A stretch of 64,000 nucleotides of DNA from Thermoproteaceae archaeon. GTDB taxonomy: Archaea > Thermoproteota > Thermoprotei > Thermoproteales > Thermoproteaceae. The position numbers were made by a program, and so were the translations under genes. This document shows, in pieces, positions 8,022 through 15,765 of the stretch. Location: assembly GCA_015521775.1 (NCBI GenBank), contig WANN01000009.1, positions 39,232 through 103,231 on the forward strand. Direction: 5' to 3'. The notes under the pieces are model-generated. The model had not been told where the DNA came from, ran no database searches, and saw only the letters and a program-made list of their open reading frames with translations. The number at the start of each line of letters is the position of its first letter. Position 1 is the stretch's first letter.

Positions 8022-8684
8022 CTAGCCACTCCTACGCTTCAAGTTGACCACGTTGAGTTCTGTGACCTCCACCATGCCCGCCATGTCCAGCGCGTTGAGC
8101 GCCTCGCTTAGAAGCGCCCTGAAGTCCTCGTGGCCCATGTTTCCCTTAACGTACCTATATATGTCCTCGGTCAACCTCATGACACCGACGCTTGGATAAA
8201 CCGAGAGGTACTCCAGCAGCATGTCCACTATCCTCTTCACCACGTCCATCCCCTGCCCCGTCTTCTCGGCCACGGTAGATACGACCCTCCATATGATGTC
8301 CAGGTCGCTCACGTGGCGCTCCCCCGCCTGCGTCCCCACAAATGGGACGGTTTCCCGGCCAGCCTGTTCGGGCTCGGCCGCCGCTGCAGCACCGCCGCGT
8401 TCCGCCTCCTGACGCTCCTCGGCGGCCCCGCCCACGTCACCCATGAAGGCCAGTATGTCGCCTCCCCTGCGCCTGGCCACGGCGCGCTTCCTCTGCCTCT
8501 GGGCCTGGCGGGGCCTGGCCTCCGAGGGGAGAGCTGCGTAGCCCAGCCCTATGCTGTGCCTCCCCATCCTTACCGCGTACTGCGGGGAGGAGCAGCCCAA
8601 CCTGAGGCATATGACAGTCCCAGCGAGCAGCCCTATGAGCGCGGGGTCCCCTAGCCTCAGTATCTGCTGGTACTTGGCCTCCAT
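8022..8684 (-). CDS. Hypothetical protein, two-domain
   Basis: Not recognised. The first ~65 residues (MEAKYQQILRLGDPALI...) are moderately hydrophobic with a Gly/Ala-rich segment. Residues ~70-125 are low complexity, rich in Arg then Glu/Ala, and probably disordered. The C-terminal ~95 residues form a helical domain (IIWRVVSTVAEKT...VVKRIVDMLLEYL). An in-frame ATG exists upstream at 8705, but the TATA-like GCTAAAATG at about 8703-8711 is 23 nt before ATG 8684, so I chose the shorter, leaderless start (220 aa). It is convergent with rps25e, 8 bp away. Confidence 0.6.
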   Translation of the reverse strand: MEAKYQQILRLGDPALIGLLAGTVICLRLGCSSPQYAVRMGRHSIGLGYAALPSEARPRQAQRQRKRAVARRRGGDILAFMGDVGGAAEERQEAERGGAAAAAEPEQAGRETVPFVGTQAGERHVSDLDIIWRVVSTVAEKTGQGMDVVKRIVDMLLEYLSVYPSVGVMRLTEDIYRYVKGNMGHEDFRALLSEALNALDMAGMVEVTELNVVNLKRRSG

Positions 8685-8836
8685 AACAAGACCCCAAAGG
8701 CGCATTTTAGCTGTTTCTATGCTGGCGGTCTACCTGTATGGGCGCCCGCACATCAGAGCCCTCAGCGACGTCGTTTGAGGTGGCGGGCCGCAGGACAAGT
8801 ACGCACCTTTTTAAGGTAAGGATTTACGTGACTAAC

Positions 8837-9610
8837 GTGTCGATAGAGGGAGCGCTGTACATGGTCAAGAAGCGCCATTTGGCCATGCTGAGCCTGCTGA
8901 GCGAGGTGGGGGTCGCCGAGATCGACGAGGTGAGGAGGATGATGAACATGCCTGTGTCGACGCTGTTCTACGACGTGAGGCTCCTCGAGCGTCTAGGCCT
9001 GATAAGGAGGAGGGGAGGCCTCCTCATGCTGACCAGCGAGGGAAGGAGACTTGTAGAGCTTTTCGGGAGTCACAGGCTTAAGTACAGGACGCACAACATA
9101 CTGTTCGATCTCCTTGTGATGAAGCCCCTGATAATATACCTATTGCTTCTGCCTGGACGAGCCATGGCCCTTATAGGCGCGGCCCTCCTATCCATGTGGA
9201 TGTACCTGACCCATGTGAACGGCCTCTACATGCTCTACCTGGTATACTTTGGCCCACCCTTCGAGAACCCGCTGCGCGAGGTGGAGTACCTGGGACCAAT
9301 AATCACGCCCGTCTCCTTAGCTGTGGCCGCACTGGTGCTGGCCAAGGTGACTGGGAACACGAGAGACTTCAGGGGGCCCACGGTCGGGTTCCTCCCCATA
9401 TTGGTGTACCCGTCCCTCATGGTCCTACTTAAACCTGTGGCCACTGCGCTGGTACTCGACATGCTCAGGTTCCTTGCCATGCTGGCCTCCTCAGTGACCT
9501 CGGCGATAGTGGTCTCCTTCAACAGGGGGAGCAAGCTGGAGACCGCCTTCGTGAGCACAGCGTCGCTCTTCTTCATACTCCCAACATTCCTCTACCTTGC
9601 CCTCAGATGA
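8837..9610 (+). CDS. Winged-helix regulator fused to a membrane domain
   Basis: About 257 aa. The N-terminal ~75 residues form a winged helix-turn-helix ('VAEIDEVRRMMNMPVSTLFYDVRLLERLGLIRRRG'). The rest has about five or six transmembrane segments, roughly from residue 95 to the end. This layout suggests a membrane-tethered DNA-binding regulator; the sensed signal is unknown. TATA CTTTTTAAGG (8807-8816) is about 25 nt before GTG 8837, so I prefer this leaderless start over the far upstream ATG 8738 or the internal ATG 8861. Its stop overlaps the next start (ATGA), coupling it to the methyltransferase gene. Confidence 0.7.
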   Translation: MSIEGALYMVKKRHLAMLSLLSEVGVAEIDEVRRMMNMPVSTLFYDVRLLERLGLIRRRGGLLMLTSEGRRLVELFGSHRLKYRTHNILFDLLVMKPLIIYLLLLPGRAMALIGAALLSMWMYLTHVNGLYMLYLVYFGPPFENPLREVEYLGPIITPVSLAVAALVLAKVTGNTRDFRGPTVGFLPILVYPSLMVLLKPVATALVLDMLRFLAMLASSVTSAIVVSFNRGSKLETAFVSTASLFFILPTFLYLALR

Positions 9611-10128
9611 CCTACCTTTATGGCCCGGCAGAAGACACGTGGCTCACGGTAAGGGCGGCCGAGCGGTGCCTGGGGCCCGCAAAGCCCAAGCTGTGCATAG
9701 ACGTGGGTTCTGGGGGCGGACACGTGACCCGCGTCCTCTCGGAAATATGCGGGGCCGTCGTGGCAGTGGACGTGAACCCGGCCGCGTGCCGCGCATCGAA
9801 GTCGTGGGGGGACTCCGCGTGTTGCGACGTCCTATTCTGCTTCGTGGGACGTAGAGACAGCGCTGTCGTGTCCAACATGCCGTACCTGCCTCCAGAGGAG
9901 GAGGCGGACGACTGGGAGGCCCTGTCCATCTACGATTATTACTTCACCGAGAAGCTCCTGTCGTGGGTGGCGGTCCAGGGACCGCGCCTTGTCGTGCTCA
10001 CCACCAGCACCCTGGGGCTGGCCGACCACGTCGCTGCAAGCCTGGAGCTGCTGGGCTATAGGATTTTCCACGAGGAGAGGAGCCACATGTTCTTCGAAGA
10101 TATAGTGGCCCTGTGCGCCCAACGCTAG
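9607..10128 (+). CDS. HemK/Mtq2-like methyltransferase
   Basis: A 173-aa class I SAM-dependent methyltransferase. Motif I is 'CIDVGSGGGHVTRVL' (about residues 30-44). The substrate-binding motif reads NMPYLPP (about 90-96), a variant of the (N/D)PPY motif of enzymes that methylate glutamine in release factors, or N6-adenine. The size fits archaeal Mtq2-type proteins acting on aRF1. It has Met in place of the first Pro of NPPY, so substrate assignment is inference. It is translationally coupled to the membrane regulator upstream and overlaps the convergent phoU-like gene by 4 bp. Confidence 0.8.
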   Translation: MTYLYGPAEDTWLTVRAAERCLGPAKPKLCIDVGSGGGHVTRVLSEICGAVVAVDVNPAACRASKSWGDSACCDVLFCFVGRRDSAVVSNMPYLPPEEEADDWEALSIYDYYFTEKLLSWVAVQGPRLVVLTTSTLGLADHVAASLELLGYRIFHEERSHMFFEDIVALCAQR

Positions 10129-11135
10129 GCCTGCTTGGAGGCCAGCTCCACCTTCATGTCCACCAGGGCCTCCACAATGTCGTTCAGATATTCCAGGACC
10201 CTCAGCATGCTGTCCATCACAATTCCACTGCCCACAGCAGCCTCCACGCCCCTGTCCTGCCTAATGGCCCGCGCCATCCTCTCGCTGTCCAGTATGAGGC
10301 CTATCAGCTTCCTCTCGTCGTGCTCGTCGCCAACCAGTAGGGACGACACCGTGTCGAACATCTTCAGGTCCATGTCTATCAGCTCCATCAACTTGTCCCT
10401 GCTCTTCGGCCTCCACCCCTTCATGCACTCGTACGCCACGCGGGCTATGTGGTCCCCGATCCTCTCAATGGCCTTGCTCACCATGAAGAGCTCACCTATG
10501 TTCCTAGGATCCTCTATGCCCAGGGACACCATGACGTACCTGGATATTAGGGCCCTGTTGAGCTGCCGGACAGCCAACCAGTAGAATCTGTCCACCTCGT
10601 CGTCCCTCTCCGCTATGTCCGCGTACAGGTCGCTGGCGCTGTCGCGGAGCAGGGCCTGCTTGAGGTCGTCCAACATGTTCCTAGCCACGCGGAGCATCTT
10701 GGTGAATACCTCCTCTATCTTCAGCTCGGCGACGCCCAGAATGGACTGTATCACGAGCCTCGTCGACGACTCATCCACAACCTCAGAATCTATCATTTTC
10801 CTCCTCACGAAGTCCTTTATCTGTTTCCGGGCCCTGGGGTCCTCAGCGTCCAAATTTATTATTAGGGTCTCATAGCCGGCGATGTAATACGTCAGGAGGA
10901 GACGGGCCACCTCCTCGTCCTTCATGTCGCCAGTGACGTTTATCTCGGCAACGAGGGGCAGCGTCTTCGACATCTTCTTCGGTATCAGCAGGAGCGTCAT
11001 GTCGGGCTGGGAAATGATTATAACCTCGTCGCCGGGCTGAAGCCCCACCTTCTTCGCCCAGTCCTTGGGAAGCGACACAATCAACGTGGCCCCCCCGGTC
11101 AATTGCACTCGCCTAGTCTCTGCCTCCCTCTCCAT
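10125..11135 (-). CDS. PhoU-family regulator with AbrB-type N-terminus
   Basis: A 336-aa protein. Residues 1-55 form a SpoVT/AbrB-like swapped-hairpin DNA-binding domain (RRVQLTGGATLIVSLPKDWAKKVGLQPGDEVII). Residues ~110-330 are two PhoU-type three-helix bundles with Glu/Asp clusters that bind metal in the family (for example 'IAERDDEVDRFYW', 'AIERIGDHIARVAYE'). Such fusions are annotated as archaeal phosphate-uptake regulators. No Pst transporter is adjacent; a phn-type transporter lies about 20 kb away. TATA TTTATATATAT at about 11150-11162 precedes ATG 11135. Confidence 0.88.
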   Translation of the reverse strand: MEREAETRRVQLTGGATLIVSLPKDWAKKVGLQPGDEVIIISQPDMTLLLIPKKMSKTLPLVAEINVTGDMKDEEVARLLLTYYIAGYETLIINLDAEDPRARKQIKDFVRRKMIDSEVVDESSTRLVIQSILGVAELKIEEVFTKMLRVARNMLDDLKQALLRDSASDLYADIAERDDEVDRFYWLAVRQLNRALISRYVMVSLGIEDPRNIGELFMVSKAIERIGDHIARVAYECMKGWRPKSRDKLMELIDMDLKMFDTVSSLLVGDEHDERKLIGLILDSERMARAIRQDRGVEAAVGSGIVMDSMLRVLEYLNDIVEALVDMKVELASKQA

Positions 11136-11209
11136 GCGATATTACCTAGAGATATATATAAATATAACCTCCTAAATATACTGTGGGTTAAATACTGCCT
11201 ATATTTCCT

Positions 11210-11605
11210 CTATTCCACCGGCGGCTCCGCCTCGCCTACAGAGCTCAGCTTGCTCGCCATCAGCACCAGGACGCCGTCCCTATATACGGCACGGGCCGTG
11301 TCCGGCCTAATGCGTACCCCCAGCCCTATCCTCCTGGCAACCCTGAAGTTGCTTATCCTCTCAGCCCTTATGGCGTTGCCGGGCTGCTCCATGGAGGGCA
11401 AGGCCACCACCTCTATCTCCGAGTCGTACACCTTGACCCTTATGTTCTCCTTCCTGAACCCCGGCATGTCCATGTACACCAGCAACATGCCGTCCTGCTC
11501 GTAGATGTCCACGTCGGGCTCCCTGGTTATCTCTGCCGGCGGCACTGACCTGTAGAGGTCACGGGCCACGTCAAGTATCTTGCTGACCAAACTCTGCACG
11601 TTCAT
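11210..11605 (-). CDS. hsp20: Small heat shock protein, Hsp20 family
   Basis: A 131-aa ATP-independent chaperone. The alpha-crystallin domain spans about residues 30-115, with 'PDVDIYEQDGMLLVYMDMPGF' at its start and the closing 'YRDGVLVLMASK' (family signature GVL.i). A short tail follows. An in-frame upstream start exists at 11623, but the TATA-like element at 11624-11634 lies about 24 nt before ATG 11605, so MNVQSL is chosen. It is a monocistronic gene in the same direction as the phoU-like gene. Confidence 0.92.
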   Translation of the reverse strand: MNVQSLVSKILDVARDLYRSVPPAEITREPDVDIYEQDGMLLVYMDMPGFRKENIRVKVYDSEIEVVALPSMEQPGNAIRAERISNFRVARRIGLGVRIRPDTARAVYRDGVLVLMASKLSSVGEAEPPVE

Positions 11606-11664
11606 GCACTTCCGGGGGACCAAGGTTAAAATTTCAACGTTATTTTTACTGGGCTACACACATA

Positions 11665-11913
11665 TTACTTCTTCTTTTTGACCTCCCCAACAACCTCACC
11701 ATACATGTTTACAGGGAACTGGTATCCACAGCTCGGACATGAGATGGAGATCCCCATGGTGTACCACGATTCGCCCAGCTCCACCTCAAACGTGTTGTTG
11801 CAGTTGGGGCACTTGGCCTTTATCTTGAGGAGTCTTTCGGGCACGCCCCCGGAGTATTCCCAGTCCTCAGGCATCTCCCACGCCTCCTCGTCCCCAGAGG
11901 ACAGGAACGGCAT
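11665..11913 (-). CDS. Small zinc-ribbon protein
   Basis: An 82-aa protein with two CxxC pairs (CPNC at about 35-38, CPSC at about 59-62) separated by a beta-hairpin, forming a classic zinc ribbon. The N-terminus is acidic and the C-terminus ends in Lys-rich KKKK. The role is unknown; such proteins often bind nucleic acid or other proteins. TATA GTTTAAATAC at about 11932-11941 is correctly spaced for ATG 11913. It lies immediately downstream of proS on the same strand but has its own promoter. Confidence 0.8.
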   Translation of the reverse strand: MPFLSSGDEEAWEMPEDWEYSGGVPERLLKIKAKCPNCNNTFEVELGESWYTMGISISCPSCGYQFPVNMYGEVVGEVKKKK

Positions 11914-11959
11914 GGACCCGTGGGTCGGTGGAGTATTTAAACGTGGTGCTGCTCCGATG

Positions 11960-13432
11960 TCAGTACCTCCTGGCGATCCTCAGCCAGTACGTCGCCCTGT
12001 CGCCGCATATGGGGTCCCTTAGATCGTAGCCGCCGACGTCTGGGTCCCGGTCCAGCGGCACGCCGAGCGCGTTGGCGTCCACCGCGTCCTGTAGCTTGAC
12101 GCCACACTCGTCCCTCCCGTTCCACGGCACCTCGGCCACTGCGCGCTCCTCGCCGACAACGACCCTCGCGTCCTCGAGCGTCTCCACGCGTTTGATCGAG
12201 GCGGAAAGCCTCTGCCACGCCTCCCTCCTCAGGTTTTCCTGGACCTCGGAGAGGAGGCTCCTAACGTGGTCCACCACGGAGCCGCGGGGAACGGACACCT
12301 TCTCCAGCGTGTCCCTCCTCGCTATGACCACGCGCCCCTCCTCCACGTCCCGCCTCCCTATCTCTACGCGGAGGGGCACGCCAAGCAGCTCCCAGTAATG
12401 GTACTTCCACCCAGGGGTCTTGTCCCTCCTCTCGTCTATTATGGCGCTTATCCCCGCCGCCTGCAGCTCCGAGGCCAAGCCGCGCGATGCCTGCACCATG
12501 GCCGCATACTCCTCGTCGCTGTAGAATATGGGCACTATGACGAGCTTGTAGGGCGACACGGAGGGCGGCAGTACAAGCCCCCTGTCGTCCCCATGCACCG
12601 CCAACATCGCTGCGATGCTACGCTCCGATATGCCGTACGAGGTCGTGTGGACGAGCTCGTGCCTACCGTCAGGCGTCAGGTAGGTGACCTCGAATACCCT
12701 GGAAAAGTTTGTGCCCAGGTAATGTACTGTACCTATCTGCAACGCCCTGCCGTCCGGCAGCACCGTGTCGAAGGCTATAGTGTACACCGCCCCAGCGAAC
12801 TTATCCCAGTCGGGCCTCCGCGATATTAGGTAGGGCACGGCCAGCTCGTCGAAGAACCGCCTATATATGTCTACGGCCTCCCTCACCTGCCTCTCGGCGT
12901 CCTCCCTGTCCACGTGGGCCGTATGCGCCTCCTTGAACATGGATATCTCCCTGAGCCTTATCAGGGGATGCGTCATCTTGGTCTCGGCCCTGAAGACGCT
13001 CACTATCTGGTACACCTTGTAGGGGAGGTCAGTGTGGTCCCTTATCCACAGCTTGAACATCGGCATTATCGCCGTCTCCGAGGTGGGGCGGAGCACGAGG
13101 CGCGATTCCCCCTCCTGCAGCCCCTTGGTGACCCAGAAGACCTCCTCCTCGAAGCCCCTTATATGTTCAGACTCCTTGGCGAAGAACTCGTAGGGTATGA
13201 ACACCGGGAAGAGGACCTCGCCGTGCCCCGTCTCCTCGAGAAGGCGGCGCATGGCTGCCTCCACGTTCCTACGTATCTTCATCCCGTAGGGCCTCCACAC
13301 GTAGGCCCCCTTAACGGGGTACCTCACGTCGTAAAGCTCAGCCTCGGCTATTACCCAGTGAAGCCACTCGATGAGCCGCGCCAGTTTTTCCCTGCCCCGC
13401 GGCTGCGGCCCCCGCAGAATCCTGGCCTCCAT
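11960..13432 (-). CDS. proS: Prolyl-tRNA synthetase, archaeal/eukaryotic type
   Basis: A 490-aa class II aminoacyl-tRNA synthetase that charges tRNA-Pro. It shows motif 2 ('[17 protein letters not shown]'), motif 3 with '[16 protein letters not shown]', the anticodon-binding domain (about 290-390) and the archaeal C-terminal zinc-binding domain with conserved Cys ('DECG', 'DPICG'). It ends with the typical terminal Tyr (ARRY). A promoter TATA-like ATAATTTATATTTG at about 13450-13462 precedes ATG 13432. Length is as expected for the archaeal type. Confidence 0.97.
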   Translation of the reverse strand: MEARILRGPQPRGREKLARLIEWLHWVIAEAELYDVRYPVKGAYVWRPYGMKIRRNVEAAMRRLLEETGHGEVLFPVFIPYEFFAKESEHIRGFEEEVFWVTKGLQEGESRLVLRPTSETAIMPMFKLWIRDHTDLPYKVYQIVSVFRAETKMTHPLIRLREISMFKEAHTAHVDREDAERQVREAVDIYRRFFDELAVPYLISRRPDWDKFAGAVYTIAFDTVLPDGRALQIGTVHYLGTNFSRVFEVTYLTPDGRHELVHTTSYGISERSIAAMLAVHGDDRGLVLPPSVSPYKLVIVPIFYSDEEYAAMVQASRGLASELQAAGISAIIDERRDKTPGWKYHYWELLGVPLRVEIGRRDVEEGRVVIARRDTLEKVSVPRGSVVDHVRSLLSEVQENLRREAWQRLSASIKRVETLEDARVVVGEERAVAEVPWNGRDECGVKLQDAVDANALGVPLDRDPDVGGYDLRDPICGDRATYWLRIARRY

Positions 13433-13544
13433 GCCGCCGAGGGCGAGGACAAATATAAATTATGCCGGGCGGCGCCCAGACGGCCGTGTGCCAGGCGGTC
13501 CTCGGCGTTCAGCCACAAGCCCTGTCCGCCCTGACTCTTGGGGC

Positions 13545-14312
13545 TCAGGGCCTTTGACGTGCCAGGAACACGTAGCCCGTGTGGGCCAGGGCCCAGGACC
13601 TGGGCCTCAGCTCCCCCTTGACCACCTTCCACTCCCTCAGCGCCACGTCGTAGAGCCTCCAGTCCACGAACCTGCGCCCGTCCAATGCACCCACGAACTT
13701 GACCAGCTGGTCCACAGTGGTCAGGTACGCGGCAAGTGAGCCGCCGGGCCTCAGCGCGCCGTGGGCGTGGTCGAGCGCCCTCCACGGATCCGCCATGTCC
13801 AGCACCACGGCGTCCACCCCCCTCTCCTCGAACCCCTCCGCCACCACGTCCCTGATCCTTAGGATCACCCATCGGTCTAGGCCGATGGACGAGATGTTCT
13901 CCCAGCCCACCCGCGCCACGTCGGGCCTCCTCTCGTACGCGTACACAACCCCGTCGGGACGCACGTACCACGCGGTGACGGCCGTGAGGTAGCCGGAGCC
14001 CAGCCCCACCTCTATCACCTTTGAGCCCGGGCCTATACCCGCGTACATGAGCACCTGGGCAATGTCCTTTGGATGCATGACCTGGGTCACCTTGCGGAAC
14101 CTGGACAACACGTCCACTATAGTGGCCGGGAACACCACGAACTCCTCGCCCAACGTGGAGCGGACGCGCGACCCGTATAGAGCTCCCACCACGTCGTCTA
14201 GACGTATGGCGCCCCTTATCGTGGCCACGCGGGCGCCCCGCACGGCCTTAGCCACGACCTTGACCTCCTCAGAATGGTAGAGCAGCACCCAGTCCCCCTC
14301 ACGCACCTCCAT
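13545..14312 (-). CDS. trmI: tRNA (adenine-N1)-methyltransferase TrmI
   Basis: A 255-aa SAM-dependent enzyme methylating N1 of A57/A58 in the tRNA T-loop, important for tRNA heat stability. An N-terminal beta domain (1-65) precedes the Rossmann fold, which has motif I 'VIEVGLGSGYLTA', 'MHPKDIAQVLMYAGI' (typical of TrmI) and the DMADPW motif near the catalytic site. Length matches archaeal homologues. TATA GTTATATAGG (about 14330-14338 on this strand) precedes ATG 14312. An inverted repeat (GCCCTGA 13528-13534 / TCAGGGC 13545-13551) overlaps the stop codon and may act as a 3' hairpin. Confidence 0.94.
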   Translation of the reverse strand: MEVREGDWVLLYHSEEVKVVAKAVRGARVATIRGAIRLDDVVGALYGSRVRSTLGEEFVVFPATIVDVLSRFRKVTQVMHPKDIAQVLMYAGIGPGSKVIEVGLGSGYLTAVTAWYVRPDGVVYAYERRPDVARVGWENISSIGLDRWVILRIRDVVAEGFEERGVDAVVLDMADPWRALDHAHGALRPGGSLAAYLTTVDQLVKFVGALDGRRFVDWRLYDVALREWKVVKGELRPRSWALAHTGYVFLARQRP

Positions 14313-14495
14313 GACGATAATAAACCCTGCCTATATAACTGGCGCAATGCAGAGAGGCGTGGCGGGCGAACATGGGACGCATATGGACCGCGCTACTGGG
14401 AGGCCTACCGAAGGCCAAAATGCCGACCGGCCAGGCCCCACAAGGCCGGCGGTGACGCAGCCATGACGGTGCCGGCTGGTCGGTGGAGGCCTCCC

Positions 14496-14774
14496 ATGAG
14501 GGCTGACCACCCTGTGCTGTCCAACATGTCCCGCCTCCTCATAATGGCCTACCTGGCTACCCACGGCAAGGCAACCCTGACAAGGCTCTCCACAGACCTG
14601 GGCATTCCCCCTAACAGGGCTGCGTACCACCTCGACGCCCTGGAAAGGGAGGGCTACGTCAAGAAGGGCATGGACTTGAGAGACCTGAGGGAAAGGATAT
14701 ACACGCCGACCGACCGAGGCCTCAGGGAGACACTCGAATACATACGGACTATAAGGCCCCTCCTCGCCCTATGA
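14496..14774 (+). CDS. Small winged-helix transcription regulator
   Basis: A 92-aa single-domain winged helix ('LLIMAYLATHGKATLTRLSTDLGIPPNRAAYHLDALEREGYVKKG') of the ArsR/MarR-like type, likely a DNA-binding regulator. ATG 14496 has a good Shine-Dalgarno GGAGG at 14485-14489 (6-nt spacing), unusual in this mostly leaderless window. An alternative ATG at 14463 overlaps the stop of a 39-codon upstream frame (14347-14466) as ATGA, which could be a leader peptide. It lies just before the pilin gene and may control the appendage cluster (inference). Confidence 0.75.
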   Translation: MRADHPVLSNMSRLLIMAYLATHGKATLTRLSTDLGIPPNRAAYHLDALEREGYVKKGMDLRDLRERIYTPTDRGLRETLEYIRTIRPLLAL

Positions 14775-14883
14775 AACATTTAAATACGTGTCACCCACAA
14801 TAAATATTCAATTTATAACGCCGTGCTTTATATATCTTTCCAAAATTCAAAACTTCGAAAAAGGGACACGCATAATAAAAGCC
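14775..14883 (+). promoter_or_regulatory. A/T-rich promoter region of the pilin gene
   Basis: 109 bp, strongly A/T-rich. It holds several TATA-like elements: ATTTAAATAC near 14780, CAATTTATAACG near 14810 and CTTTATATATC near 14831. Any of these would give a leader of some tens of nt before ATG 14884. Multiple elements fit a strongly or variably expressed gene. Confidence 0.5.
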
Positions 14884-15303
14884 ATGAACAGGAACACCAT
14901 GAGAGGCCTCACGTCACTAGAAATAGCGATAATAGTGGCCATAATACTGGTCATAGCGGTCGCGGTGGGATGGTACCTCTACACCACCTTCGCCGCATCG
15001 ACAACGGCACAGGCAAGACTATCTGTATCAAGCGCCGAGTTCTCTAATGGAACGCTCACCCTCTACGTAATCAATCCCGGGCCCGCAGACGTGACCATAC
15101 AGGCCGTTAACCTGGCCGGACAATCATGCAGCGGGGGAAGCGGGGGCGACTTTACAATTGGTAACACGATAAACGCCGGCGATGCTGGTACCCTTGTCGC
15201 TGAATGTTCCGGCGTCACGGCCCAGCCCGGCACCACGTTGCAGGGTACTGTGATCACTACTGCCGGTACGTCATTTCCATTCACGGCTGTTGTAAAGCCG
15301 TAG
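14884..15303 (+). CDS. Type IV pilin-like protein with class III signal peptide
   Basis: A 139-aa major-pilin candidate. The N-terminus MNRNTMRG|LTSLEIAIIV has the class III signal: basic residues, Gly at -1, Glu at +5 of the mature chain, then an uninterrupted hydrophobic helix of about 22 residues for fibre assembly. The remainder is a beta-rich, Thr/Gly/Ser-rich domain with two Cys that could form a disulfide. A prepilin peptidase is not in the window. The gene heads the appendage cluster and is separated from the assembly genes by a terminator-like element, consistent with higher expression of the pilin. An alternative start is ATG 14899 (MRG). Confidence 0.85.
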   Translation: MNRNTMRGLTSLEIAIIVAIILVIAVAVGWYLYTTFAASTTAQARLSVSSAEFSNGTLTLYVINPGPADVTIQAVNLAGQSCSGGSGGDFTIGNTINAGDAGTLVAECSGVTAQPGTTLQGTVITTAGTSFPFTAVVKP

Positions 15304-15307
15304 CGTC

Positions 15308-15342
15308 TTTTCCATGGGCATCTGGGGAAAACACCTTTTTTT
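15308..15342 (+). terminator. Hairpin plus T-run after the pilin gene
   Basis: TTTTCC (15308-15313) and GGAAAA (15326-15331) form a 6-bp stem with a 12-nt loop, followed four bases later by seven T residues (15336-15342). This looks like a factor-independent terminator. The T-run sits about 22 nt before ATG 15362 and might also be part of that gene's weak promoter. Confidence 0.55.
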
Positions 15343-15361
15343 GTGCGTATCATAGCGTAGT

Positions 15362-15763
15362 ATGTCCAGCATAGATGTGCTTGTCTTGGCCGGGTTTATC
15401 GTGGTTGTGGCCTTCGCTGTCATGTACATGTACGTTTCCGTCTTCGTGGGCGAGGTCTCCACGTCTTCGAGGGGCGGGCCCCTCTCGGCTTTCCTGGACA
15501 GGGACGGGGATTTGCTCGTCTGCGTGCAGAATCCGGGACCGAACGAGTACTACTCCGAGTACGCCGTCGTTGTTGGGGGCAGGAGGGCCAACATCACTGG
15601 CACCGTTGAGGTTGGGGGGCTTGTTGGGCTTAGGGGCCACGTCTCCCTGGACGGGCCCTTGATGGGGGACTCAGTGTATGGCGAGGTGGTGACGCCTAGG
15701 GGGTACAGGTACCCTGTCACCTTCGCCGTTGTGGCCGACGTGGACGGCTTGTCCTGTGGGTAG
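15362..15763 (+). CDS. Membrane-anchored pilin-like (minor pilin?) protein
   Basis: A 133-aa protein with a short N-terminus and one hydrophobic helix (residues ~5-30), followed by an extracytoplasmic beta-rich domain. 'LLVCVQNPGPNEYY' echoes the 'LYVINPGPADV' strand of the upstream pilin, suggesting a shared fold. The classic G|xxxxE cleavage site is not evident, so it may be a minor pilin or an uncleaved assembly factor. It is separated by 2 nt from the platform protein gene, so it is co-transcribed with the assembly machinery. Two Cys near the middle and C-terminus could pair. Confidence 0.7.
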   Translation: MSSIDVLVLAGFIVVVAFAVMYMYVSVFVGEVSTSSRGGPLSAFLDRDGDLLVCVQNPGPNEYYSEYAVVVGGRRANITGTVEVGGLVGLRGHVSLDGPLMGDSVYGEVVTPRGYRYPVTFAVVADVDGLSCG

Positions 15764-15765
15764 AC

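Noticed and set aside
12266..13534. Two long plus-strand frames opposite proS
   Set aside because: They mirror the conserved synthetase codons and lack promoters or domains.
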